64,000 nt of DNA from Rostratula benghalensis (taxonomy: Eukaryota; Chordata; Aves; Charadriiformes; Rostratulidae), in NCBI GenBank assembly GCA_013399305.1, contig VXAI01000088.1, positions 1,108,341 through 1,172,340 of the forward strand. The letters are read 5' to 3'. Position 1 is the stretch's first letter. The number at the start of each line of letters is the position of its first letter. Shown in pieces: positions 47,001-59,200 of the stretch. The notes beneath the pieces were generated by a model. It did no database searches and had not been told where the DNA came from. It was given only the letters and a program-made list of their open reading frames with translations. Made by a program: the position numbers and the translations under genes.

Positions 47001-49958
47001 CTCATGTGCAGCTTGTAATCCCAGTTCTGCTGCAGGGTTTCTGTAGGATGATGCAACATTGTGAGAGACCTGAAAACTGGCCAGTTCCAGGCTCTCAGCC
47101 TTTGTCTGTTTCTTGGAAGCACAGCTCAATCATTAAGCATCACCGAATTTTGCCGGCAACTGTAGCTGTCTGGACCATATGTAAGATAAGCAGATTCACC
47201 TTTCAGTGGACTGGACTCCAGAGAAAGAGAACAGACAAATTTCTGGCAGATAGCCCTGTGTGGTTGTAAATGAATGTAGTATTTCCTGTTCATGTTACAG
47301 TTCCAGGAGCTGGAACGGAAAAAAATTATTGTTTTGCCATGGAGAGCACGTTTGAGCAAGGCAACCCAATAAAACACTGGCACAAATCCATATTTTTTAA
47401 ATCATAAAGCTATGGTTAAAGTACAGTTAATGCAGTATAACTCTAGCAGCTATACAGATGTTATCATACCCATCTAGTTTATTACGTGAAAACTATAGTA
47501 AATCTGTCATGATTGCAAGAACACTAGATTCAAATTCTAGGTCCCATAGTAATAATGTGGTAAAACATGCTGAAGTGTAGTTTTATTCTGGCATTTACCA
47601 AATTTACTAGACCAAGTATAGCTTGAGAACACTGCAATCCCTAGAAGAGCTTTATGATAGGGCACGATTTTTAATGAGTTATGCGAATTTTCAGAAGGTG
47701 TTTCAGTACCGCTCAAGATGATGCTTACTGAATTAAAGGCAAAGTGTGAAATAGCTGGTGCCTGAATTTGCTCTGACAAGTCATGGTGTAAACATAAATC
47801 TTATGTCTGATGTGTCTGGAGATTGACAGTGCATTGCAGAATTTATAAGAAGTGAAGCAACAATGATAAATTAGAAAGAAATTATTGGGTCAGTAACACT
47901 GTCGCCAAGCCTGACTACCAGCAGGTGTGAATCCTTTCTCTTGTATAACTTGGCTATGTTGTAATACCAAACCAGAAAAAAAAAAAAGTTTCAAGTGAAA
48001 AAAACCCAACATTAGGACAAATGAACTGAGGTATGTTTTCATTCATGGCTACTTTAATACTTTGGTTTCATTTGGGTTTTGTCCCCTATTGTCTTTTATA
48101 CAGCGTAATAATCCTAAAAGTCTTGAATTGCTCTCCTTAAAATCTTGGCAATGACCTACTTTCCTCTGTGGGGCAGATGACACAGCATCTGTGACAAGTC
48201 CAAGAAGTTAGCTAAGAAGTCACTGTGATGGAGGGAATAACAAATGAGCGGTGACAACTAAGACAAAATGGTATGTAAGTGTACAGACATTACAAGATGT
48301 CTTACTCTTTTCATCTTTGCTTCATAGGTTACTGGCAATATGTAATGCAGCCAGAAAAGAGTCTAGAACTGGCTATGAAGATGTACTTTTAAAGTAATAT
48401 GAGTGATAATATGTAATAAGTGCTCAATGTCATCATCTGGTGCCTGTTCAAGGGTCTGTGAGCATATTTGCATTTGATATTGAAGTGCTCACATTTGAAA
48501 CTGGCAGTAAAATGTGTCTGCAACAGAGGTTAAGTAAAATAACTGAAAATATTTTAAACTTTAGAGGATGGAAGCAGTACCCTGCAATCATGGGACAGTA
48601 ACTGAAATAAAGATTGGACTTCTTATTGAATTTTGTGTCATATTGTTCACTTTATAGCTTGCAGTTATCCTTTGGAGATCATAAAGGCAGAAAGGGGTTG
48701 TAGGGATTATCTGCTGAGCCTGTGAGCCTGTGAGAAAATCAGCTTGCTGGGAATATCACAAGGTGTCTTTTCCAAGAGCTCTTGGCAACGAGCTAATTAG
48801 CAGGGAGGAAGGGGGGGAAGAACCTGGCTTAGTGCAGCTGGGATCTCCCCTGCTTACCCCTCCTCTCCTCACAGGCAGCTGTTTACACCTTCACTCCTCA
48901 AGGAGATGAGAAGTAAATCTTTTTTTTCTCTTTTCTACCATTGTTGGAGGTTGCTGTTCGGCACTGTCTTGGCAGTGTCAGTGCTTCCTCATGGCAGCTT
49001 GTTTTTAGCAATGGAATACCTGTATACAATTTATAATCAGGGTGCCTTCAAACTCAACCTTTGTCCCTCTGTGCATCACAACATGTTGTGCGCTGATGAA
49101 TGAGGGCTCTTTTCTAGCTTTTAGAAAGGAGAGCCCAGGGAAAGCCTCCTTCTGTGCTCCTTTATCCCCTTTACTTCTTTATCACTTTCTCTTCACCAGC
49201 TGAGTGAAGCTGATGAAGGAAGAGGTTTGTGTGGCTGACGCATCCTTTTCATGGCAAAGCATGGGCCATGAAGCCCAGGCAGGGTCTTCATTCCCTGGCT
49301 GCAAATATTTTGTTGCATTCTGTTGGTAATATCTCATATCAAACTCCTTTTGTCTGCTTAATTAAGATTGAGATTGAAGGCTGAGATGTTGCCTGTGGAT
49401 GTTCTGATTGCAGCCTGCAAAAAACCTGATATTGTCTGTAAGGAACTAAACTTCACTCTTGAATGTGCATCCTAGTATTTACCATAACAAAATGGCCTTT
49501 CTTTCCATAAAATTGTGTTTTCTTTTTCTCTAATGAAGTTCATGGTCAACAGTGAAGTGAAATCCTAACTCTTGGACAGTGAAATTAACAGCAAATGAAG
49601 TGAGTGGGGAAAATGCCTTTTTTTTTTTCATGAATCCTCAGACTGGAGATTCAAAGAGATGTGAACAACATCTATTCAATTAAAGTTCCTGGGTCTGTCT
49701 CTCTGGTTCATGGTTGTGCAGGTATGCTGATCTCAGTAGGTCAAACTTGTTCTACTGTATCTCGTGAAATGTATGCATGTTAAAAAAAGAATGTGTTCTC
49801 TCGTGTAAACAGTAGTAAATTTACAGATTTATTCTTCCTTAAGGATTAAGGAATTACCAGGGATAGTCTACATCTGGAATTATTTTTCCTTCTGTCCCTC
49901 TTAATTGACTTGTGCAAAGGGACACTGCTTTTAAAAATAATGCAGATTCACGTGTCAA
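38072..49958. other. About 11.9 kb without a recognised gene or repeat
   Basis: AT-rich, unique-looking DNA. The largest frames are 113 codons (46781-47122, -), 108 codons (39737-40063, - and 44635-44961, +) and 107 codons (41768-42091, +). None is recognisable, and most overlap other frames. A GTG/TTG-rich 10-bp duplication lies near 46098-46118, and an A12 at 47976-47987. Confidence 0.5.
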
Positions 49959-50005
49959 TTTAACTTTCCAGAAGAAGATGAAACTTTTTAACTTTCCAGA
50001 AGAAG
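49959..50005. repeat. 28-bp-period duplication (19-bp identical core)
   Basis: tttaactttccagaagaag occurs at 49959-49977 and again at 49987-50005. The start-to-start spacing is 28 bp, so the duplication shifts any reading frame passing through it. It looks like a small slippage or tandem duplication event. Confidence 0.85.
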
Positions 50006-53000
50006 CTGAGGACCTTAACTGTCAAGGCTCAAAAAGAGCGGTGGTACAGATGTACCTCACCAAAAGTTTGAAAATTTTAAAAGAAAAAAAGAAATGTAAT
50101 AAATATGGCCTCTTTGAATAACTCACTTCAACAAAGGAGATCTAGTTAATAAAATCTACTTGGATTAGCAGTTTTTGATGGCCAGTGGCATTTGGTAATC
50201 TCACATTACAGGTTTTTAAAGAGAGATGCATATGGTTAGAGGTTCACAAATGTGGCTTTGAAATGTGAACAGATGGACATTGTCCACATGAAGTTTCATT
50301 GCTCCTCTTGAGTTAAATGCTGAACTGGAGTATAGCTGAAGTGACAATGTGGAAAACATCAGGTACATTTATTAAAGAATATCTGTAGAAAACTGGGTAT
50401 AGTTAGTTTTGAGATTTGCTTTTCTAATGGTTATATCTTTTGTGATCATGGAAGATATCTTCAATAATGAAGTACAAAATAGTGAATTTCTAGAAATATC
50501 GGTTTAGCTAATAAAGAATGCAGGCAATGGGTCAATCAGGTCTACCACGTTTCATTCCAAATTCTTTCTTTCAGGTCTCTGACACTGAAACAGTGCAATA
50601 AATTATCTAGATTAAAATGAGTTTCGTAGGGGCAAACCTCGAGCATAGTGTGGCAGATCTAATTAAGTTTTGCTGACATTTTTCTAGAGAACCAAAAGCA
50701 ACTGCACCTTTCGATTACAACTGGGTCTGATGTATTCTGTCAAGAACCTATTTACGTGGTGGAACAATACCTTCGTTAAATTGCACTGGACAAAACCTGT
50801 TTCCAAGCTGATGGGTTTTTTGTAGGCATGCCAGGCTACCTCAGGGTAGTTTGAGGACTGTTGTTGCCTTGTCCTTTCCACGTGCTGTGTTGTGCTTCAG
50901 ATGGGCTGCTATATTTTGTTCTACTGATGTGGCCAGTGTCTGTTTAAAGCTAACATATACATCCCCTCCCTGCAAATACAAAGAGCCTTCTCCAAGGAAA
51001 ACTGAAAATATCAGTTTTTTTGATTGTTTGTTTCTGATTCACCAGCAACTGGTGTTGCTCAGATGTGAGAACCAGTTCAAATTTGGCAGCTCCTCCTGCT
51101 CAACACTCTCTTTCAGCAGTTTAAAGAAAGAAAAGGAGCCTGAGAGAGCTTCACTGCACAGCCCCTATATGTTTATTAACCAAAAGTTGTGCTTTTAATA
51201 ATGGCTTATTTTGTCACTTTAAATTAAAATCAAGCCACATTCAAAAAATTATCCTTTGAAAACTAATGCAAACATGTAATTTGAATCCCACTTCAGCATG
51301 CAATTCACCCAGGGTGTCTTTCAGGTATGTCTAATATACTGTCATTCAATGAAAAATTCTAGCTTGTAGGTAGCATATTTCAGCTCAAAACATGTTAGTA
51401 ATATATCATATTAATCCATAAATACATAATTATTTTAAAAATTCCTTCCTCTTTCGTTAACTTCTGACACTTGGGAGGAAAATATCTTAATTTCAGCATT
51501 AAAAATGTGTTAATTATGAATAGGAATCATATGAAAGAGAGAAAGGAGCATGAAATCTTTACAAATTTTATTATAGATTCTACAAAAGAAAAATGAGCAT
51601 TCACTCATGACTGACTACTTTTTTTTTCTTCAATAAAAGGAAAACCTTGTTGCTTATTCACCTTTGCTTGGCTTAATTTCCATAATCCCTAGCTAGATTC
51701 TGACCTTTTTGGTGTGGTAGCTCAATTTCATCACTGGGCGCAGTGTATAATGGGTCATAGTCTCTTCCCAGTTACACCCATGCCATGCCAAGCACATGAG
51801 GTCAGAGGGACTGTAGGGGTGTAACTGAGAGTTTGTTTTCACCCATCGTTGCGTTCACTTTGGACAACAGATAGGCTGGTGACACAGAGGTGGAACATGA
51901 ATAGCAGGTAGTCAGAGAAATGTTCGATCACTTTGTAACTGTGCTGGCCTCTGTGTGCTTTGTAACCTCGGATCATTTGATGAACTTTTTACAGATGGCT
52001 TATTAGGAAATATTTCTACTTTTTGATGTATTTCCAAACTGGTTCATGATTATTCATTATTAGTAGGTTATTTTTCTGAGGTTCCTTGGGGCTGGATGAT
52101 TACTGCAGAAGCAATTAGAACATGACCAATTAAATAGATTCATTAGGTTTTGTATTCCACTGTGTGTACACAGAGGAGTTTACTTTTCCTTTAAGATGCA
52201 GATGTGAAAACAACTTCCTTAGAAATAGTTCTCTGAAGACATGATTTATTTTAGTGACCTTCCTTAAGTAGAAATCTGCATCAAGAATATCTGTACTCTT
52301 TTTTATTTTCTTTGAGCTGTACAATATGCCACCCCAGAACCCACTAATGCAGCAGTGGGGCAGTACAGGTGTAAGTAGAGTCTATAAGACTCCTTTCGTC
52401 TTTTAAACTAAATAAGGAATTCAGCTTTGTTTTATCTTTCCTGGAAGTAGATTTTTTTTTATGATGTCACTGAAAGCAAACGAGATTCATGTGGATTAGC
52501 TTATCATGCAACAGCAACGTTCCAGCACAGGAAGATTGTGTGGGAACTACATTGTTTATGGCCACGGTGCTTTACAGTCCTTCTGCTATCTGGAAAAGAG
52601 TCAGAGGCTCTCACTGTTTCAACGTACATGTGTGTGCTCCATCTCACAGCCTTGTAATGCTGTGAGCAGAGCAAAGGAATTCAAATGCAGTAAACCCAGA
52701 CTGCTGCAGGGAAGTTCAGCCCCCTCATCTGTTTTCCTCCACCTTGAGTCATCAGATATGGGAATCGACCTTTGGCTTATTCTGAACACAGAGGCCATAG
52801 CTTCGCTCCTGGCCTTGCCCAGCCATCTCTCCTTCCAGACAGAGGTCAACACTTTCCCAGACTGCTCCCTGGGATGTGAACTGAGTCTATAGATCTTCCT
52901 GAGAAAGTCAGGATCAACCAGCTGGAATGCCCTGAGGCCATAGTAGTGTTCTAGGGAACAGGCAACTCACTGTATTCACCAAGTCTGTGTTTCACCATGA

Positions 53001-54793
53001 AGCTGGAAAGCTGCCTTTGCATCACTTTGCACTTTCATTGCCATCCCAGACCACCTTGCTCTGCTGATGACTTGACAATCCAAGTGTGAAGATATCAGAT
53101 CAAAACATTTATGAAACTACACAACTTACCATGACATTTCTGTGATTGCTTCGAAGCCTCTTCCCTTTTTTTTATGCTACAAGTATTTTGCCTTATGTGA
53201 ATGACTTGAAGAGACAAAAATAACAGATTGGGGAGGACATGATACCTTTGATATTGTTCTGAATGGATTTAGATTAAAAATCAGCGAGACTTCACCCAAA
53301 GAAACTACTCCACTGTCAGATCTAACATAAGGTTTCTCTGCTGATGGGGTCCTAACGTTTTATTATGCAATTAGACTACCTGGTGGTGTTTGGATAGGGT
53401 TCCATGACACTCACAGCCCCCCAAAAAGCTCACAATTTTGTTTGGGGATGTTATGTCTACAATTTTATTTCTTCAACTCAGCTGTTTCCTCAGCCAGAGA
53501 TGTTTCCTCTCTTCCACATCTGTTTGCTGTGCTGGTGCTTCATGACTCTGCTACAGAAAATGCAAGACCAGTGTTTCCCTCAACAACCTCTGAAAGAATA
53601 TTCTTCATTCTGATCCCTATTCCTACCTTCATCTGTGCTGTCTGTAGGCTAATGATTAATGGTTTTAAAAAGCTGAGGAAGGAAAGACTAAATGGAGTCA
53701 GGCTAAAAGAAAATGTTGAACTCCAGTCTCCTTGCTGCTGGCTAAGCCCTTTCATGTCAACTTTAGATGGTAGTTTCTGCTTTTATAAAAGAAATGAAAC
53801 TGCATACATGTTATGAAGGTCCTAATCCGTTGGGTAAGTCTGAGGTCCTCCAAAGCCTTCAGATTTGTGGTAATTTGCTGCATAATCTTTGCAAGGATGA
53901 GCCAGATTCAAGGTTGCTGAAACAGCTTCATGCAGAGATAGAAAATTATCTTGCCTAGGGATGGCAACAGCAAGAGACCAGGTAACATGACCACAACTAT
54001 GGTTAGGGAGCAGTCAAGATGAAATGGCTTGCCATTTTGTACTTACATGCTTTATTCCAGCCAGGTCATGCCAAATTGTGACTTAAATTAATAAGCATGT
54101 TAAAATGTGCAGGAAGACGTGCTGTATTTCCCATCTGTGACTGTGGAGACTTTCCCCAACAATGTGCATGCGATATTGTCAGCAATAGTGATTTAGCAGA
54201 AGTGGGTAGAGACTCTGAAGACTATTTGGCGCTTTGGTGAAGGATGAAATCCACTAACATTGTAAATTCTATGAACAATTTCCTTCACCAACATTTTGGT
54301 TAATGTCCTCTTGGGTAGTCATGTTTGTGACCTCAATGGGAGTCACAGATTACATAAAGAAGAGTGGAATTTACTGGGCATCACTTAAAAGAGTTTAAAA
54401 GATAATTTTTTTACAATTGGGCTTTCAAAACTTTTTTGAGTTTGTTTGTACTGTGGTTCACTCCAGTCCAGAAACTCTTCATTTGAAGTGATTAGTTCAA
54501 TAGAAAAAGGGAGTTAGCCTGTAGTCTGGGAAAATATTTCAGATTGAATCAGAATGAAAAGTTGACGTAAAAGGTTTATCGTGGTTATTTCCAAAAGATA
54601 TTTTTACATAGAGGCTGTTTTTAAGCTACATTTTTTTTAAAGGTGGGAGGAAGGAAGAATATTGTTAATTACACTAACCCTAGGAATTTAATGTTGAAAT
54701 CAAGGTAGACTGAACTGGGATGACTCAGCATGGTACCTTCCTGTGATATGATTGCACTTATTTCTTAGAGGTAATTTAATCTTGTCGTTATAG
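50006..54793. other. No gene seen; AT-rich DNA
   Basis: Frames of 115-128 codons (50851-51198, 52506-52892, 53442-53816) are unrecognised and overlap frames on the same or opposite strand. The region 52670-52870 is somewhat GC-richer. No repeat family is recognised. Confidence 0.5.

Positions 54794-54822
<29 letters not shown>
54794..54822. repeat. Poly(A) tract (29 A) with A/C-rich tail
   Basis: Twenty-nine consecutive A are followed by CCAAAAACCAAAC. This is the longest homopolymer in the window. No polyadenylation signal or element body is recognised upstream, so its origin as a retroposon tail is only a possibility. Confidence 0.9.
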
Positions 54823-54824
<2 letters not shown>

Positions 54825-55419
54825 AAAAACCAAACAATGAAAGGCTTAGCTGTTGTGAGATTTAAACTAGTTGCCCCTATTGAACTAGTGAGTCTTAAAT
54901 GCCAGGAAGTGCTTTTGCGACTTTATTGAATGTGCTTTCATTCCCCTCCAGGACTACAGTAAGTTGGATAAATTTCTGTTTGTAGAGAGAGATTTCTGAA
55001 TCTCTTTCGTGAAGGGACTCAATACAAGGATAACTTTCAAAGAAAAAAGGGAAAAAAAATCTATTTTTTAATTTTATTTCAGCTGATAAAGTGAATAAAA
55101 TGAAGTCTGTGTAGAAAACTATCAACTTAACTTCTTGCAACTCTGGTCTGTGAAGCTCGAAGTGAAAACGAAACTGTGGGTTTTGTCTTTATCATATTTC
55201 ATTGCTGATAATCAATTTTATTGCTGAATTTGCAAGTATATGGTGACAGAAAAAAGGTGAAAATTTCCTGTTTGTGCAACTGGAAACTCAGCTTGATTCC
55301 TCAACATCAAAGCTGTTTTGTTCAACTTCATTTGTTATTTCTAAACAGTAGGGGAATTCTATAAGTAAATCAATCCCATAGTTAAACATAAAATTTAAAA
55401 GAATGCTTCTCTTTTCAGT

Positions 55420-55462
55420 GGATTTGTGCACTGGTCATCAATAGAGACCAGTGCATGAATCC
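55420..55462 (+). other. Long hairpin (17-bp stem, 9-nt loop); possible structured RNA or cruciform
   Basis: The left arm GGATTTGTGCACTGGTC (55420-55436) and right arm GACCAGTGCATGAATCC (55446-55462) pair over 17 positions: 15 Watson-Crick pairs, including ten uninterrupted pairs next to the loop, plus two adjacent pairs that are G-U wobbles if the + strand is transcribed but A-C mismatches if the - strand is. The loop is atcaataga. A further CTTTT/AAAAG pairing (near 55410-55414 and 55472-55476) could extend the helix across an asymmetric internal loop. It resembles no known RNA family that I recognise and is somewhat short for a typical microRNA precursor. A palindromic DNA origin is equally possible. 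Confidence 0.5.
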
Positions 55463-58400
55463 TAGAACAGTAAAAGCATTTTCAGCAGTCTGTTGATAGT
55501 ACAAAAGAAACATTACAGTTCACCTTGCTATGTCTCCTGGTATCCTTGAGGATCAGAAAATGAGAGAAAATATATTTATATTTTTTCACATTCCTAAGTG
55601 AGATACATCATTTTATAGTACATAAACAATCTACAATAGGTTTTGATAACGATTTAGCTTGCTGATATGATATACCTCATGATAGAGATGTAAACCTGAC
55701 TACATACCAGGCTCAGGTTTGTTTCATGAGATGTTCATTTACTTGTCTTTACCCCCAAGAACTGTAAATCATCTCAGATCAAAAAAATATAATACCAATT
55801 TTAGCTGGTTCTATACTTAACACTTTTTCAAACAGGTTTGATTAAAAATAGAATAAATTCTGTCTAAACTTGGACAGGTATTTGTTGCCTATTATAGCTT
55901 ATCATAATTGTAATGGATGGAAATGCTTGGGAATGAGAAATAAAGAAAATAAACCTCCCCAAAAACCATACTGTCTTAAGGGATCTCTTTGGCCATGTTT
56001 GTTTCAGAGACATACATATATACACTTAACCTTTTGCTTCCTTTTGTCTAGAAGCAGCTGTGCCAGAGTAGGCATAGAGACTCACAAGACATTAAAAACT
56101 GCTAAGCTGACAGTGCATGTAGCAAGTAATGTTTTCCCATGAAGTAATTTGAGGCACTTTTTGGAAAAAATATATCGTCTTTTTCTAGCACTTTCCTAAT
56201 TTTATAGTATATTTCCATATTTTTGTATTGGTGGCTCAAAAATCCATAGGCTATGCATTTTCTTTAAATCTCTAGGTGTTCAGAATGAAGAATTTTGTGT
56301 TTCTTCTCTAATAAATTCTCCCCCATTGTCTTAGAGACACAAGATCTTGCAGTAACGGTGTAGTTAATATTATCTACTTAATTTGAAGGATGCTACATGG
56401 AATTAAGTGTAGAAACACTTGTAGTGTTTCTTCTCACTACAGTGGGGAGTTCTGTTCTGTAACCACAGGATTACAAACTGTAGCATTTCTAGGAGCAGAT
56501 GTTGGATTTCTAGTTGATATAAAAGTGCTCGTAATTTGCGTTGGGTGAAAAAAAAGTGGCAGATTCTGACTTCTAAATTATCTACAACTACCACATTTCC
56601 TGGAGGGAGTATTTTTCTTCCTTACGGTTTCCAGAAATCCAAGACATTTAAGTCCATGGGAGTTTTGCATGTCAATTACTCTTTAATAACTGTTACTTCC
56701 AATGAGAATAAACTGAGATACAATGAATAAGTAAATTGTGCTTCACATGCTTAAAAAAATTTGGGTTTCTTCAGAGGGCTATTCTGATGGGTTCTCATTG
56801 AGACTACACAGAAAAGCGGACCCTAAAGCAGTAACTCTGAAATAATTTTTTTATATGATTCTGGAAAACTACTTGATTACAAATATGTTTATCTGTAACC
56901 TCTGGAATACTCTAGACATCAATAGGATTTCACTGATCTAGAAGTTGCCTTTTGGAAAGCAATGACTTGTCTTTCATCCATTCTGTGGAGATTTTACAGT
57001 GTCTTATTGTCCAAGCCTTAATTTCTTTTTCTTGCTCTTATTTTCAAATTACCAAAGGAGCTTGAACTTGTACATGAACTATTGCTTGATCCTTTCTGAA
57101 AACCAAGCTGTTCTGGTACTCACCATACATTACTTTTAATCTCAGGGAGAAACTGTCATTCGTACCGATTTTGTCTCAAACTGAGAGCTCTGATTTTAGA
57201 TATAGTTTGAGCATGTGTTTACATTTGGTGTTAATGGGCAAATTATTTCCTTGATTGGGATGTAGTAGCTTCTTAGATCAAATCCTTGTAAAGGCAGGGA
57301 GTTGGATGCTGCAAAATGCAAGAAAGGTGAAAATTACTAAGTTGGGGGTTTTTTTCTCACCTCTTCGGGCTGTGTTTGCTGCAAGTCTTTATTTTGGGGA
57401 TACTTGGGTAATATATTTACCACAGAATATATGACTGTAGCATTAATGGCCTTTTGCTTGATGAACTTTCTTCATAGCAAACAGCCATGACTTGCCAAAA
57501 TGTGATGGCAGGGATTTTAAGTTGAACTTACAGACCTTGGTAATACAAAGGACACGTGATAGCATCTCTTCCATTAGCAGCTCTTACGGTAGCTTTTTGT
57601 GCTCTCTGTGGTATAAATAGAGTCTTAATACAATAATCCCATTCCATTTCTTCACTACTGTGGTGCATCCCCTTGCACGTGTTGTCAGAGATAAGGAGGA
57701 ATGAAACCAGGGACGTGGGGCTATTTTTTCCCCTTGTAATGCTTAAAAAAAACCCAACAAACCAACAAAACTATGCTATTCACTTTGTTACATATTTGTA
57801 AGAAAATTCCAGGACCCCATCTAATCTAAGTAAGGCACGGTTTGGCCTTGAGACTCCACTGACAGCTTCCTTTCAACTTGCACTACAGAGGTTGTAGCAT
57901 AAAAAACATAGCAGCCACCAGCCTTATACGCTGTCTAAGAAAAACTATTTTCAGGCAAACAAAATATTTTCTGGAAAACTGAGCTGCAGCATATTCAGGA
58001 GAGTGCAGATGGCATTCCTTTGTGGCTTTTACAATGGGCTAAAGTCCTGGTGATTCTGTGACTTGTGCTTTATTTCCAACCTTGATGCTTCATAATTTTG
58101 ATCTGAAAGTAAAAAGCAAAACACATGGTTAATGTTGAAGGTGAGATCAGCTGCACCACCCATTAGTGGTGTATTTTCACTCTTCAGTTCTCTGTTGCTT
58201 TAAACTAGGCTGAGCATTAATCATTTGAACTTCAACTTTCCAGGTGAGATGTGTGCCTCAGGCTAACTGTAATTATGAAGAAAATACCTGGTGGTTTGGG
58301 TTTCTTTTTTTTAAGAAAACAAGAATGAACAAAAGCACGTTATTTTGTTCTTGTTAGAAGGAATTCTGGCAACTTTTCTCTGAGAAGTTCCAGCAACTTG

Positions 58401-58579
58401 AGTACTGGCAGCAAAAGCTCCTTTTATGATGCATGTTCTTTTGAAAACCTTTAATAATTATAGGTATTTTCAAGAGAGTATTACTAGAACTCTGAAATGG
58501 TGAAGATACTTGTCCATGCTGAATGTGTCAAAGCCCAGAATGCGGCAAGAATTCTGTCACAGTTTCACCTGTAATCTCC
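55463..58579. other. No gene seen; AT-rich DNA
   Basis: The frames are at most 90 codons. An A/C-rich tract lies at about 57746-57771 and a TATA-like TATAAATAG at 57612-57620 without any other promoter feature. Confidence 0.55.
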
Positions 58580-59200
58580 CACACAGCTGGAACTGGTTGA
58601 ACACCAGAGAGAGTAAAGGAGACTATCTCCTGTGCTTCCTTGATGTACTCCAACAGTAAGGCAGAGACTGCTTGACATGGATGTTGATGTGAAAGTGCAG
58701 AAGAGTGTTGATAAGTAGCCTAGAGAGGAGGGGATGGAAGTGGAAACCTGGAAGAAAGTGAATGGGAAGCAGAAACTGGCAGTTACTGGGTGAGAAGGGA
58801 TTAGGTGATGAGGACTGGAAAAGGCAACACAACCTTTAACTGGACAGCACAAAGACTATGATATGTAAGACAAGAAACATAGGTGGTAAGGATCAAAAGT
58901 CCATGGGAAAACCTAGATTTAGCTGAATAAGAGGGCAAATCATTGAGCACATAGAAGACAGTAAATAAGGACCACATGTGATGAGTGAGGGTCAGGAAGA
59001 GAAAACGAATGAACGAGACTTGGGTTAAATTGAGAGTTGCCAATAAGGGACAATTGTATTTGGAAAGAGACTATGGAAACTGGGCAGAGACACTACCAAG
59101 GATGAAAACTTGTCATGGCAGAGAGAGTGAAAAGGAAGAGGACAAACTGGAGGGAAGAGAGCAGAAGAGATGGAGAGAGGGTAGGAAGCTGTGTACTGCA
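58580..59200 (+). other. Purine-biased block on the + strand
   Basis: For about 600 bp the + strand is visibly enriched in A and G (for example gagagagtaaagg, gagaggaggggatggaag, agaagagatggagagaggg), with few pyrimidine runs. It is not a simple tandem repeat. Frames on the - strand read as Ser/Leu/Phe/Pro-rich shadows. Strand asymmetry of this kind can come from old purine repeats, from transcription or from chance. Confidence 0.5.

Noticed and set aside
47524..47540. tRNA T-arm-like stem-loop (CTAGA, TTCAAAT, TCTAG)
   Set aside because: The 5-bp stem and 7-nt loop fit a T arm, but no matching acceptor stem, D arm or anticodon arm can be built around it.
54721..54836. Processed pseudogene ending in the A29 tract
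   Set aside because: No AATAAA signal, recognisable exon sequence or target-site duplication was seen upstream.
57612..57620. TATA box (TATAAATAG)
   Set aside because: It is isolated in AT-rich DNA, with no CpG cluster, no initiator context and no downstream frame, so it is expected by chance.
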